A model generated the notes under the pieces. The model was given only the letters and a program-made list of their open reading frames with translations, was not told where the DNA came from and made no database searches. 64,000 nt of DNA from Bacteroidales bacterium (GTDB lineage Bacteria > Bacteroidota > Bacteroidia > Bacteroidales > UBA12077), in NCBI GenBank assembly GCA_028282785.1, contig JANQHE010000069.1, positions 1 to 64,000 of the forward strand, written 5' to 3'. Position numbers and translations under genes: made by a program. Shown piece after piece: positions 16,817 through 25,634 of the stretch (its first letter is position 1; the number at the start of each line of letters is the position of its first letter).

Positions 16817-17816
16817 TGATCAGTTTCTTTAATTCCATAAAAAAATTCTCTTCATCATCAGCTATTTCAAGCATAAGGTTTGCAACAGTGTTATATCCAT
16901 CCGGATCTGAAGAACGTCCCTTACAAGTTTGTGCAGCCAGTGAAGAAAAATTTCTCCATTTATCGCCAATTTTGGTCATTTCTTTTGAAAGCTCAAAATA
17001 TCTCTGGTCTTCCATTACTTCAGATGCTTCTTGTAAAAACGCTGCATATATGAAACGGAATCCAGCACCACCAGTACCAATTTCTTCAAGCATTCTAACC
17101 AATTGAGCTAAGTATGAGGCTGCTTTTCTTGCACCCAATTTATCAGGCCATTTACGAACTCGTTTAGATAGGTACCTAATTCCTTTTACACCAAACAATG
17201 GAACCGGAATGGTCAGCATCCAATCGCAAGTTTGTTTAATGCCTTTTATAATGGCTGGTTTTAATTCAATGTCTTCAGGTATATCAATTGGGTAATACAT
17301 TTTACCTTTAGGGCTTAATGGCCCTTTTGCATACCTGGCTTTTTTAAGCTCTTCAGAAGTTAATGTGGTTGCATATTCCATCACAGGGTCGCTAATATGG
17401 TATACTCCGTCTTCTTTCCCAAAAACGGTTAAGTTATGTGCATTAAAATGAAAACGGTAAGCAGGAGGGAAGTAAGTCAGATGATAAACTCCTGTTTGAA
17501 CGCCAACCGGCAATTTTTTTTCCAGGACCTTATCCAATTCATCCATTGCCCTTTTAGGTTGTTTCCTAAAAGTTTGTTTTTTCATTTTAATTCCCAAGCG
17601 TTTGGCAGCTCTGGAAAAAATCATTCCAGGAACTGGGCGGAAAGAAGCTAATGGGATTCCATTTACTTTTACAAATGGCATGTAAGCGAAAAAATAACCA
17701 CTACCTATACCAAAGATCATTGCTTCACTCAAGTTTAATCCATGGTATTTTAAGAGGCTGGAAATAACTCCATTTTCGCAGTGCCCAGCGGGTATATGTT
17801 CGAAATCAAGTTTCAT
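16803..17816 (-). CDS. BtrH N-terminal domain protein, copy A (acyltransferase-like)
   Basis: 337 residues related to BtrH of butirosin biosynthesis, the enzyme that moves an acyl group from a carrier protein to an amine. The expected nucleophile Cys13 lies in AGHCENG, and a downstream His is in FHFNAHNLTVFG. The C-terminal part, with GTGGAGFRFIYAAFLQEAS, is the DUF4872-like helical domain. Copy B is at 26132-27145 with the same layout. The reaction here is inferred: acyl transfer between ACP-bound polyene and an amine, or peptidase-like chemistry. It overlaps the ABC ATPase gene and follows a small HTH-like gene. Confidence 0.85.
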   Translation of the reverse strand: MKLDFEHIPAGHCENGVISSLLKYHGLNLSEAMIFGIGSGYFFAYMPFVKVNGIPLASFRPVPGMIFSRAAKRLGIKMKKQTFRKQPKRAMDELDKVLEKKLPVGVQTGVYHLTYFPPAYRFHFNAHNLTVFGKEDGVYHISDPVMEYATTLTSEELKKARYAKGPLSPKGKMYYPIDIPEDIELKPAIIKGIKQTCDWMLTIPVPLFGVKGIRYLSKRVRKWPDKLGARKAASYLAQLVRMLEEIGTGGAGFRFIYAAFLQEASEVMEDQRYFELSKEMTKIGDKWRNFSSLAAQTCKGRSSDPDGYNTVANLMLEIADDEENFFMELKKLINAGK

Positions 17817-17961
17817 CTACTGTTTGTGTTTATTTAAATTGAAATTTCTCTTATTTACTTAATACTAATTCTATAAAACTTTTTTTATGGTCCGATAGAA
17901 CATCCATACTACTTATTTTTTACTTATTAAAGAATGATGCTTGGATGTCCCATCTTTTTTC

Positions 17962-18363
17962 TTACTCAGGTTTAAAGTTTACTAATTCATCTACGCTGAT
18001 ATTAAATACTTTTGCGTAATTCTCTAATTGTTCCGGTTTTAATTTTTTGAACCCTCTTGGTTTCAAATGTTTTTTTACTTTCCATTTGGATAATTCTACG
18101 TAGTCGGCTAATAGTGTGGCATTCATTTGGTTTTTAGCCATAAAGTGCATAATCGGGCTAGCTTTACCTACTTTGATCTTTTCATCAGCTTCATCAACTA
18201 ACTCTTGAATATCTTCCCAGGCTAATTCGTTAACTATATTTTTAGCTTCCCAACCTTTACTGAAGGTTTTTACGTATTTGCCATCTTTATCAACAGCATA
18301 TTGAACTTCACGGGTTATTCCCCCGGTTATTCCTTCATCTTGTGGTACTTTATCTTTTTCCAT
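17962..18363 (-). CDS. Small HTH-like protein paired with BtrH-like copy A
   Basis: 133 residues. The C-terminal half looks like a degenerate lambda-repressor/XRE helix-turn-helix: NATLLADYVELSKWKVKKHL, then GFKKLKPEQLENYAKVFNIS. By eye it is clearly homologous to 25635-26132, with GFKKxK, a conserved spacing and a shared KDGKY/EDGSY N-terminal strand. Each copy sits directly upstream of a BtrH-like gene. It could be a transcription factor or a protein partner of BtrH; the sequence does not decide. The gap to the BtrH gene is 145 bp and holds no evident gene. Confidence 0.7.
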   Translation of the reverse strand: MEKDKVPQDEGITGGITREVQYAVDKDGKYVKTFSKGWEAKNIVNELAWEDIQELVDEADEKIKVGKASPIMHFMAKNQMNATLLADYVELSKWKVKKHLKPRGFKKLKPEQLENYAKVFNISVDELVNFKPE

Positions 18364-18414
18364 GGTTTTTTAGTTTCAATGCTTAAATGGGCAAATACTT
18401 AAATGATCAAATGT

Positions 18415-18784
18415 TTAGGTTTTACTTACATAAGATATGCTTTTTGCTTTTGTCATAATCTTTGTAATTTCATTTGCTTCATTATAAAGCCTTAATAATT
18501 CATTTTTATCATTCGATAAATTAGTATCATTTATTCTAACCAATATTCTGATTCGTCAGCTTCTTCAACAACAATGCAAATTTTGCTAAAAAACTCCTGT
18601 TTTGATCTGGCTCTGCATGATGCGCGATAATTAGCCCAGTTGAAGTTGCAGATTTTACAAGTTGATAAGTGATAACATCAGACGCTTTGCAGGCTTTAAG
18701 TGAATTACAAAATAAAATCACATCAACAGCAAACTTCTTAGTTTGTTTCTTTAAATTCTCTATATATATTTCCTTTTCCGTCAT
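18415..18784 (-). pseudogene. Four helix bundle protein, two single-base deletions
   Basis: This second four-helix-bundle relic is spread over three frames. The first 50 or so codons (MTEKEIYIENLKKQTKKFAV onward) end normally at SATSTG. A lost base near 18636 then breaks the frame, because the typical NYRASCRARSKQEFF segment continues in another frame to EYWLE. A second lost base near 18534 shifts again into INDTNLSNDKNELLRLYNEA, which stops at 18415. Restoring both bases gives a 123-residue protein of normal length. It is a passenger between the HTH-like gene and the dehydratase gene, unrelated in sequence state to the relic at 13555. Confidence 0.82.
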
Positions 18785-18816
18785 CTAATCCAAATATTCT
18801 TTTATTTAATCATTTT

Positions 18817-19254
18817 CTATTCATCCAAAAAGATTTTCATAGCACAATCTGCTATTAATTCATCGTCACAAGTTATCTTCCCATTTATAAGAGTCGTATT
18901 AAAGACCTTATGCTCTACATTTATTTCTGTAACAATGTTTTTTCCAATCTCAGGCAATTTATGAATAGTAAGTTTTTGTACTGCGCCAATATAACCGGTC
19001 GGAACATCTTTATCCTCATTTCTATACTCAAAACCAACGCCAACTGCAGCAGTTTGGGCTATGTTTTCAATTAATCCAGGTTCCTGCAAACAACCATCTT
19101 TACAAAAAATGTTTTCTTTCTTTATTTCAAAACTTCCAATAGTTTGGCCTTTTTCTGCTTTATGTAGTTTTTCAACCATAACCATTGGAGCTCGTTGAGG
19201 AATAAATTGTAAAATATCTTCTCCGGTAGCAATTACATTGTCATATATTCCCAT
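18817..19254 (-). CDS. Hot-dog dehydratase-like protein (3-hydroxyacyl-ACP dehydratase)
   Basis: A 145-residue hot-dog protein with FIPQRAPMVMVEKL and LQEPGLIENIAQTAA, a pattern seen in the FabZ-like dehydratases of aryl-polyene clusters (ApeP-like). It lacks the strict HFPGxP motif of its partner at 5308-5697. It could dehydrate later or aryl-bearing intermediates. Its ATG lies inside the end of the radical SAM gene, a 22-bp overlap, so the two are translationally coupled. Whether it is catalytic cannot be read from the sequence alone. Confidence 0.78.
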   Translation of the reverse strand: MGIYDNVIATGEDILQFIPQRAPMVMVEKLHKAEKGQTIGSFEIKKENIFCKDGCLQEPGLIENIAQTAAVGVGFEYRNEDKDVPTGYIGAVQKLTIHKLPEIGKNIVTEINVEHKVFNTTLINGKITCDDELIADCAMKIFLDE

Positions 19255-20591
19255 AGTGGACCTTTTTTGCCTCTTAACCTTAATTTATTTGTTATCGTTG
19301 TAGTATCCTCATCCGGGAATACCCAACGCTTTCTTGTTTTATAGGACCTTTCTTTTAAAGTGTCATAGTTTACATTTTTCGAAAGGTAATATTTTGGTTC
19401 TAATAAAGTATCATTTTTATCTATAACACCTTCTTGTATTGCATATTCTTGAAGTTTTGTACCAGGATATATTCTCATGCCAACGAAGGTGAAAAATACC
19501 GAATTATCAATTAATTTAGAGTTTTCAAAAGTCTCATCAACGGTTGCATCTGTTTCTCCATAACCGCCAGTAATTAAGAAATGAGCGAATGGAATATCTA
19601 ACTTATTACACAATGCTGATTTCTCTAAAACATCTTCAACAGTAAAGTTTTTACCATATGTTTTAAGGCATTTCTCTGAAATTGCTTCAGTTCCAAACTC
19701 TACATGTTCTAATCCCGATTTTTTTAAGATTTTTAATAAATCTTCATCCAGGTTCTTAAATGTGAAGTACCCACCCCATTGGATTTTTATTCCACTTGCT
19801 ATAATTTTTTCAGCAAGTTCGTAATTATATGAATTGTTGATGTTGAATACAGAATCAGTAAAGAAAACATAATCAATACCTTTTTGGTAATATAATTTTT
19901 TAAGGGTGTCAACAATCTTATTTGTATTTAGTGTCCTTACCTTTTTACCTTCAATCAAAGGATAAGTACAATAAATACAATCGTAAGGGCACCCTCGTTT
20001 CGTTTGGACATTGAGCATTCCACTTTTTTCCCAGTAGAAATCAATTAAATCTTTATCGAAATCTAAATCTAAATCCCTGAAATGACTTTCGTTTTGATTA
20101 AAAACACATTGCCCGTTTTTCTTGTAAACTAACCTGCTAAGTCCTGTATAATCTTCATTTTTATCTAAGCTATTAATCAAGTTTAAAATAGTTTGCTCAC
20201 CTTCGCCATATATGCCAAAGTCTGGTTTTAAACGTTTGAACATAAGTTCCGGAAAGATAGAAAACCCAGAACCACCAATAATTATCTTAGCATCAGAAAC
20301 AGTTCTTAGGCTATCCAATACATTTTTGTAATGAGTTACAAATTCTTCTCTGTTATATGAATTAACATCATCAATATTTCTGAATGAAACTCCAATGTAT
20401 TTCGGATTATACTCTTTAGTTATCGATTTTAATTCATCAATAGTGCTGAAATTGAGGTCAACCATCTTGAATTGGTAATCAGGCAACCTTTCCTGTAAAT
20501 AGGTTGTAATATAGGAAAGCCCAATTGGATAAACAGGGTAGGGAACCTTATGTTGGTTAGCCGATATAAATAGTATTTTATTTTCTTTCAT
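19233..20591 (-). CDS. B12-binding radical SAM protein (lipid/pigment biosynthesis type)
   Basis: 452 residues. The N-terminal half is a cobalamin-binding Rossmann-like domain (PIGLSYITTYL, IIIGGSGFS). The radical SAM cluster motif CPYDCIYC places cysteines at 201, 205 and 208. Enzymes of this class often methylate unactivated carbons or rearrange lipids, and similar ones sit next to LpxL-like acyltransferases in Bacteroidota lipid clusters, as here. I moved the start from 20630 to ATG 20591 because GGAGTAGTT precedes it at good spacing and the upstream gene stops at 20594. The substrate is unknown. Confidence 0.86.
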   Translation of the reverse strand: MKENKILFISANQHKVPYPVYPIGLSYITTYLQERLPDYQFKMVDLNFSTIDELKSITKEYNPKYIGVSFRNIDDVNSYNREEFVTHYKNVLDSLRTVSDAKIIIGGSGFSIFPELMFKRLKPDFGIYGEGEQTILNLINSLDKNEDYTGLSRLVYKKNGQCVFNQNESHFRDLDLDFDKDLIDFYWEKSGMLNVQTKRGCPYDCIYCTYPLIEGKKVRTLNTNKIVDTLKKLYYQKGIDYVFFTDSVFNINNSYNYELAEKIIASGIKIQWGGYFTFKNLDEDLLKILKKSGLEHVEFGTEAISEKCLKTYGKNFTVEDVLEKSALCNKLDIPFAHFLITGGYGETDATVDETFENSKLIDNSVFFTFVGMRIYPGTKLQEYAIQEGVIDKNDTLLEPKYYLSKNVNYDTLKERSYKTRKRWVFPDEDTTTITNKLRLRGKKGPLWEYMTM

Positions 20592-20593
20592 AA

Positions 20594-21490
20594 CTACTCC
20601 TTCTCCCAAAACTGATAATAATTGAACCATTGCATCGGGTACTTTCTTAAAATGCGTTCAAACTCTTTTGCATATTTCTCGGTGAACTTATGCAACTCCT
20701 TTTCTTGTTCTTCAGAATCTGTATATCTCTTAACATACTCTGGTTTTGATGCAAAAAAATGATAATGAGTTTTTCTTTCTTTCATTGCGAAAGCAAATGT
20801 TATTGGAACACCGAATCTGGCAGCCAGGTAAAATGGCCCTGTTGGAAACTTTGCTTTTTTGCCCATAAAATCAACAATGCACAACTTGCTTTCTTCAATA
20901 TAGCGGTCACCAGCCATTGCAATAAGTTCCTTATTTATTAACGCTTCACTGATTGGAATTATATGTGAATTATCACTTTGGATTGGAATGATCCCAACAT
21001 TTTTATTTACCAGAACATCCGATAAGTAATTTTTGATCTTTTGATGTTCAGCATCAAGCATTAATACATTAATTTTGGTTTGTAACCTTTCAAGAAGCTG
21101 GCCTGCAATTTCGAAATTACCGATATGTGCATTTACAATGATTCCACCTGTCTTATTTTCAGCCATTTCTCGTAGATAATGTTCACCATCAAAGTTGTAT
21201 GAGAATTTTCCTTTTAATCCACCTAGAATAGCTACCTTGTCTAGAAGAACCTGCCCAAACACAAAATAATTCCTGTAAATATTCCATTTTGATTTTAGCC
21301 ATGAGTATTTTAGAACATGTCGGAAGTAATAGTACGAATGAATCGAACTCTTTCGAGAGAACAAGAAATAATAAAAAGCTACAAAAATAAGTATGGAATA
21401 GGCAAAAGTTAAGCCGAGGTGTTTAAGTGTTTGTACAAAGATTCTATATCCTAGTACACTTCCACGGGATTGTCCTTTCCATGATGGCAT
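20594..21490 (-). CDS. LpxL/HtrB-like lysophospholipid acyltransferase
   Basis: 298 residues with an N-terminal membrane helix near 25-43. The acyltransferase motif NAHIGNFE gives His122 and Glu127, and AGDRYIE follows downstream. LpxL-family enzymes transfer an acyl group from ACP to a lipid hydroxyl. In aryl-polyene clusters they attach the polyene acyl chain to a lipid core at the inner membrane, which fits this neighbourhood of ACP and KS genes. It lies 2 bp before the radical SAM gene and 29 bp after an ACP gene. Confidence 0.87.
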   Translation of the reverse strand: MPSWKGQSRGSVLGYRIFVQTLKHLGLTFAYSILIFVAFYYFLFSRKSSIHSYYYFRHVLKYSWLKSKWNIYRNYFVFGQVLLDKVAILGGLKGKFSYNFDGEHYLREMAENKTGGIIVNAHIGNFEIAGQLLERLQTKINVLMLDAEHQKIKNYLSDVLVNKNVGIIPIQSDNSHIIPISEALINKELIAMAGDRYIEESKLCIVDFMGKKAKFPTGPFYLAARFGVPITFAFAMKERKTHYHFFASKPEYVKRYTDSEEQEKELHKFTEKYAKEFERILRKYPMQWFNYYQFWEKE

Positions 21491-21519
21491 TCAACACCTC
21501 CGGTTTGGTTTTACATTGG

Positions 21520-21768
21520 TTAATTGACGTGAGCTTTGCCTATGATATAATCATAAAAATCCTGAAGAGACTTTATTGTTGCGAAGTCTTCTCCTTTAAC
21601 CTTAAAACCAAAATTCTTTTCTATGATAACAACTAAATCAACATAATCAAGGCTATCGATTTCTAATGTTTCTTTTAAACTAGCTGAGGGAATTAGCTGA
21701 TTTTCTTCAAGCTCGAATTCATCAATTAAAAAGTCATTTACTTTACTAATAATCTCCTGATTCTCCAT
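21520..21768 (-). CDS. Acyl carrier protein
   Basis: 82 residues with the attachment motif EIDSLDYVDL; Ser39 is the phosphopantetheine site. It sits between a ketosynthase gene (24 bp upstream) and the LpxL-like acyltransferase gene, so it may be the carrier that presents the finished chain to that acyltransferase. It is distinct from the GLDSIDA-type ACPs at 10840 and 27157. Confidence 0.92.
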   Translation of the reverse strand: MENQEIISKVNDFLIDEFELEENQLIPSASLKETLEIDSLDYVDLVVIIEKNFGFKVKGEDFATIKSLQDFYDYIIGKAHVN

Positions 21769-21792
21769 TTTCGATTTCTCCCAGTTAATAAA

Positions 21793-23016
21793 TTATTTAA
21801 TTTTTTTTACAATTAAAGATGAGTTTGTGCCTCCAAACCCGAACGAGTTAGACAAAAATATATCAATATTGTGATTTTTAATAGTTTCTGCTGCAATATT
21901 TAACTTTGCTGAATATTCATCAGGGTTATCAAAGTTTATATTTGGCGCAACAAATGAATTTTGCATCATTAAAATGGAATAAATAACTTCACTGGCTCCA
22001 CCCATCCACATTTCATGGCCTGTCATAGCTTTTGTAGAGCTCACAAATGGTGTTTTTTCACCAAAAATTTTGCTAATTGCTTGTGCTTCATTTAAATCAC
22101 CAACAGGGGTAGCAGTAGCATGTGCATTAATATAATCGATATCGCCTGCTTTTAATTTTGCATCTAAAAGCGCCATTTCTAAAGATTTCGCAGGGCCTTC
22201 TACATTAGGAACTGAAATGTGGTCACCGTTTGAAGAAAAACCATATCCCACAATTTCTGCTAGAATAGGAGCACCTCTTTTTACTGCCGATTCATAACTT
22301 TCAAGAATTAAAGTTGCTGCACCACCGCTTGGAACCAAACCATCACGATCACGATCAAATGGGCGACTTGCTTTTTGTGGTTCATTTTCGCGGGTTGAAA
22401 ATGCGGCTAATCCATCAAAACTACCCATCGAATGGTAATTGATTTCCTGGCCTCCACCACAAATAATAACATCCTGTAAACCGCTGCGAATAAAATAGAA
22501 GCCCATTCCTACAGAATGGGAGCCACTAGCACAAGCAGCACTTACCGTTAAATTTATACCACGTAACCTGAAAATCGTAGATAAACTCATTGTGATGGTT
22601 GAGTTCATCGATTGAAAAATTGCTCCAGAACCTAATAAAGCAGTATCCTTTTTTTCTTTTAGTAGATCATAAGAATCGACAACGGATCGAGCAGAACTAT
22701 CATTTCCATATAAAATTCCAACATCGCGTGTATCTAAAAAATCATCATCAATTCCAGCTTGTTTTAGTGCCTCAACAGTTGCAACATATGCATATTCTCC
22801 TTCTTCTGCCATTCCAACGCGCTGACGCCTTTTTAGTTCTCCTTTTAAATTTGGGCGTTCAAGGATACCTGTTAATCCTGAACGAAATCCAAGTTCTTTT
22901 CTTATTTGTTCGAAACCAATACCTGATTTACCCTCATAAAGAGATTTATTTACTTCTTCAATGTTTTTACCAATAGTGGAATAAATTCCCATTCCTGTTA
23001 TTACCACTCTATTCAT
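21793..23016 (-). CDS. Beta-ketoacyl-ACP synthase II (FabF-like), catalytic (third)
   Basis: 407 residues with the full FabF pattern: VVITGMGIYS at the start, Cys162 in SAACASGSHS, INAHATATPVGD with the first His, and TGHEMWMGGAS with the second. This last motif departs from the usual GHxxGAAG (Met-Trp-Met in place of the small residues), which may alter the pocket. It is next to FabG, an ACP and the ammonia-lyase, so it may perform the early condensations from the aromatic starter; that is inference. Confidence 0.92.
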   Translation of the reverse strand: MNRVVITGMGIYSTIGKNIEEVNKSLYEGKSGIGFEQIRKELGFRSGLTGILERPNLKGELKRRQRVGMAEEGEYAYVATVEALKQAGIDDDFLDTRDVGILYGNDSSARSVVDSYDLLKEKKDTALLGSGAIFQSMNSTITMSLSTIFRLRGINLTVSAACASGSHSVGMGFYFIRSGLQDVIICGGGQEINYHSMGSFDGLAAFSTRENEPQKASRPFDRDRDGLVPSGGAATLILESYESAVKRGAPILAEIVGYGFSSNGDHISVPNVEGPAKSLEMALLDAKLKAGDIDYINAHATATPVGDLNEAQAISKIFGEKTPFVSSTKAMTGHEMWMGGASEVIYSILMMQNSFVAPNINFDNPDEYSAKLNIAAETIKNHNIDIFLSNSFGFGGTNSSLIVKKIK

Positions 23017-23042
23017 AGGTCTGTATTACAGTGTTTTATAGT

Positions 23043-23771
23043 TTACGTATAAAGTCCTCCATTTACTGATATTACTTCACCTGTTACATAAGAGGCATTT
23101 GGCGATGCAAGGAAAGAAACCACATGAGCTACTTCTTCAGCATTACCAAACCTGCTCATTGGGATCATACGTTTTAAATCTTTTTCTTCCAATTCGGCCG
23201 TCATATCAGTTTTAATAAAACCAGGCGCAACACAATTAACAGTTACATTTTTCTTGGCAACTTCTTGAGCTAAAGCTTTACTTGCTGCAATTACTCCACC
23301 TTTAGCTGCTGAATAATTTGTTTGGCCCGGTAATCCCTTAATTCCGGATAATGATACTATATTAACAACTCTTCCGTATTTGTTTACTATCATATCTTGA
23401 ACTAAATGCTTTGTAATATAATAAAAACTATCCAAATTTGTATTTAATACATCTTTCCAGTCTTCATCTTTCATCCATATTATTAATGCATCTTTTCGAA
23501 TTCCTGCATTATTAATAAGAACTTCGATTACAGAATCAGGATTTTTTTCTTTCCAGGAATCAATAGATTTCCTTATTTCTTCCGGGTTAGAAACATCAAA
23601 TTGCATTAATTCGCCAGAACCGCCATTTTCTTTAATCTGTGCTAAAGTGTTTTCTGCTTCTTCCGTATTATTTCTATAATTTATTAATACGTGATAATCT
23701 AATTTTGCAATTTCAATACAAATTGCTTTTCCTATTCCTCTTGATCCTCCTGTTATTAGTGCAAATTTCAT
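23043..23771 (-). CDS. 3-oxoacyl-ACP reductase (FabG-like SDR)
   Basis: 242 residues, a classical short-chain dehydrogenase. The NADPH motif TGGSRGIG is at the start, followed by NNAG and the catalytic Ser-Tyr-Lys in SLSGIKGLPGQTNYSAAKGG, with PGFIKTDM after it. It reduces the beta-keto group after each condensation, giving the substrate for the two hot-dog dehydratases. It lies 5 bp after the ammonia-lyase gene. It is the only ketoreductase in the cluster. Confidence 0.93.
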   Translation of the reverse strand: MKFALITGGSRGIGKAICIEIAKLDYHVLINYRNNTEEAENTLAQIKENGGSGELMQFDVSNPEEIRKSIDSWKEKNPDSVIEVLINNAGIRKDALIIWMKDEDWKDVLNTNLDSFYYITKHLVQDMIVNKYGRVVNIVSLSGIKGLPGQTNYSAAKGGVIAASKALAQEVAKKNVTVNCVAPGFIKTDMTAELEEKDLKRMIPMSRFGNAEEVAHVVSFLASPNASYVTGEVISVNGGLYT

Positions 23772-23776
23772 AGAGA

Positions 23777-25318
23777 TTAATTTATGCGGTTTGGTCTGTT
23801 TTTAATAAGATATTGCTTTATATTCTCAATATGAGGATACAATGGTTCATCGGCAATAATAGTTGGTACTATTGCTCTTAATTCATCATACAATTCTTTT
23901 GATAAATCTGATAATCGATCTTTAAATTTCATATAATCAATCACCTGCAGTAAACTCATGCATTTTATTGCCAATACTTCAAAAGTATTTTCAATTACTT
24001 TCTTTGTCATTAAAGCGGCATTAGTACCCATACTCACTATGTCCTGGTTATCCCCATTATTCGGAATGCTGTGAATATACATAGGGTTTGATAAAGTTTG
24101 ATTTTCAGCTGTAGTAGATGTAGCAGTAAATTGAGCAGCCTGTAATCCTAAATTTAATCCTAATACTCCAAGATTAGCAAAAGGAGGGAATTTCTCATTT
24201 AATTTGTTGTTAAATAAATAATTCAACTGTCTCTCAATTAACATGGACATTTTGGTTGTAACTATTTTTAATTTATCCATTTCAAGAGAAACATAGTCTC
24301 CATGAAAATTGCCACCGTGTAATACGTCTACATTTGTGTTGTCAATAATCGGATTATCATTTACAGAATTAACCTCGTTTATTAAAACTTTCTCAACAAT
24401 TTTTAAAGTTTCGTAAACTGGTCCTAAAACTTGAGGTACACACCTTAACGAGTAATATTCCTGTACTTTGTCTTTTATAACTCCAACATCTACATGATTG
24501 TCATATAAATGTTCAGCACGTTTTTTTATTAATTTACTTGATTTAACGATATTTCGCATTTCGGTAGCAATCAAGTTTTGTCCTTTGTGGAGTTTTACCT
24601 CGTTTAGTTCTTTTGAGAAGTGATCATCATAAGATTCAACAACTTCATTAGTTATACTAGAAGAAACAACTGCCCAGTTTAAAAGGTTTTTTGCATGAAT
24701 TAAATTAATAATACCAATTCCAGCCATACAAGAAGTACCATTAATTAATGCCAGGCCTTCTCTTAAATGAACCTTCAGTGGAGCTAAACCCGTAGCTTCA
24801 AATACTTCTCTTGCAGGTCTGAATTTTCCTTCAAAATTAATTTCTCCTTCTCCGATCAGGTTTAAGGCTAAATGAGAAAGCTGAACCAGATCTCCACTTG
24901 CACCAACACTTCCATGTTCAAATATCTTTGGGTAAATATCTTTGTTAATAAACTCCTTTAAAAGTAAAACCACTTCTTTATGAACACCGGAATATCCACG
25001 CATAAAAGTATTTAAGCGGGCAATCATTAAAGCTTTTACATGTATATTTGGGATAGGGTTTCCGGATCCGGCTGCATGACTGCGAATAAGGTTGTATTGT
25101 AATGCTTGCTGATCCTCGTCGCTAATCTTATATTGTGCCATTGGTCCAAAACAAGTATTGATACCATATATCACCTTGTCTTTGGAAAAATCATCAAGAA
25201 ATTCAAAATTCTTTTGTACCCTATCTACTGATGCTTCTTCTAATTCAATCTTTTCTCCTTCGAAAAGAATCTTGTAAAAATCATCCAGATTTAGATTTTT
25301 ACCCCCTATAATTATCAT
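23777..25318 (-). CDS. Aromatic amino acid ammonia-lyase, tyrosine ammonia-lyase-like
   Basis: 513 residues of the HAL/PAL/TAL family. The MIO cofactor is formed from Ala140-Ser141-Gly142 in VGASGDLVQLS. From memory, the sequence closely resembles the tyrosine ammonia-lyase of the Flavobacterium johnsoniae flexirubin cluster over long stretches (FGPMAQY, LQYNLIRSH, GGNFHGDY, SIPNN-DNQD). It would turn tyrosine into 4-coumarate, the aromatic starter. One oddity is that the usual NTGFG of the catalytic Tyr loop reads NTCFG (Cys56). It is the first gene of the minus arm and divergent from 25635. Histidine specificity is less likely given the context. Confidence 0.88.
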   Translation of the reverse strand: MIIIGGKNLNLDDFYKILFEGEKIELEEASVDRVQKNFEFLDDFSKDKVIYGINTCFGPMAQYKISDEDQQALQYNLIRSHAAGSGNPIPNIHVKALMIARLNTFMRGYSGVHKEVVLLLKEFINKDIYPKIFEHGSVGASGDLVQLSHLALNLIGEGEINFEGKFRPAREVFEATGLAPLKVHLREGLALINGTSCMAGIGIINLIHAKNLLNWAVVSSSITNEVVESYDDHFSKELNEVKLHKGQNLIATEMRNIVKSSKLIKKRAEHLYDNHVDVGVIKDKVQEYYSLRCVPQVLGPVYETLKIVEKVLINEVNSVNDNPIIDNTNVDVLHGGNFHGDYVSLEMDKLKIVTTKMSMLIERQLNYLFNNKLNEKFPPFANLGVLGLNLGLQAAQFTATSTTAENQTLSNPMYIHSIPNNGDNQDIVSMGTNAALMTKKVIENTFEVLAIKCMSLLQVIDYMKFKDRLSDLSKELYDELRAIVPTIIADEPLYPHIENIKQYLIKNRPNRIN

Positions 25319-25634
25319 TTCTATTCTTTGGTTTGCGTTAAAGTGGTTTAAATAAACCTGTTAGTTCTTATGCCGTTTTTATAAGAATGCAAATTTAATA
25401 AATAGTTTTAATATTCCTTAGAATACAATTTGTTTTAGCGAATATTTTTATTAAACATTCTAAAAGTTACATGAAATTTAGTTGTGCAAAAAGTTGAAAA
25501 CTTTACACACCTTTTTGAAAGACCCCATTAATTTTACAAACAATTGAATTTAAGTTTTGTTTAATTTATTTAATTTTGGCAATTATTTTATTTGGGCTAT
25601 TTTAGTGAGCCTAAATTTTGCTAAATCTAAGATA
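25319..25634. promoter_or_regulatory. Divergent intergenic control region of the two cluster arms
   Basis: A 316-bp AT-rich region with no gene. On the minus strand TAAATTTG (25390-25397), followed by C, matches the Bacteroidota -7 consensus TAnnTTTG about 75 bases before the ammonia-lyase ATG, but I see no TTG at the right distance upstream. On the plus strand TAATTTTG (25571-25578) is a weaker candidate for the HTH-like gene. The open frame from TTG 25557 runs through this part and was rejected as coding. It is the only divergent junction in the cluster. Confidence 0.5.
25490..25504. promoter_or_regulatory. Operator-like inverted repeat AAAGTT-GAA-AACTTT
   Basis: A perfect 6-bp inverted repeat with a 3-base centre, set inside a larger CAAAAAG ... 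CTTTTTG pair. It lies midway between the two divergent starts, just where a regulator of both arms could bind. The adjacent HTH-like protein is a natural candidate. In AT-rich DNA such a repeat can also occur by chance. Confidence 0.35.

Noticed and set aside
20592..20630. Longer start of the radical SAM protein
   Set aside because: It would overlap the acyltransferase gene; ATG 20591 has a strong GGAG-type ribosome site.
25557..25634. TTG-initiated N-terminal extension of the HTH-like protein
   Set aside because: The stretch is promoter-like AT-rich DNA with a -7-like element, and the homologous copy at 17962-18363 has no such leader.
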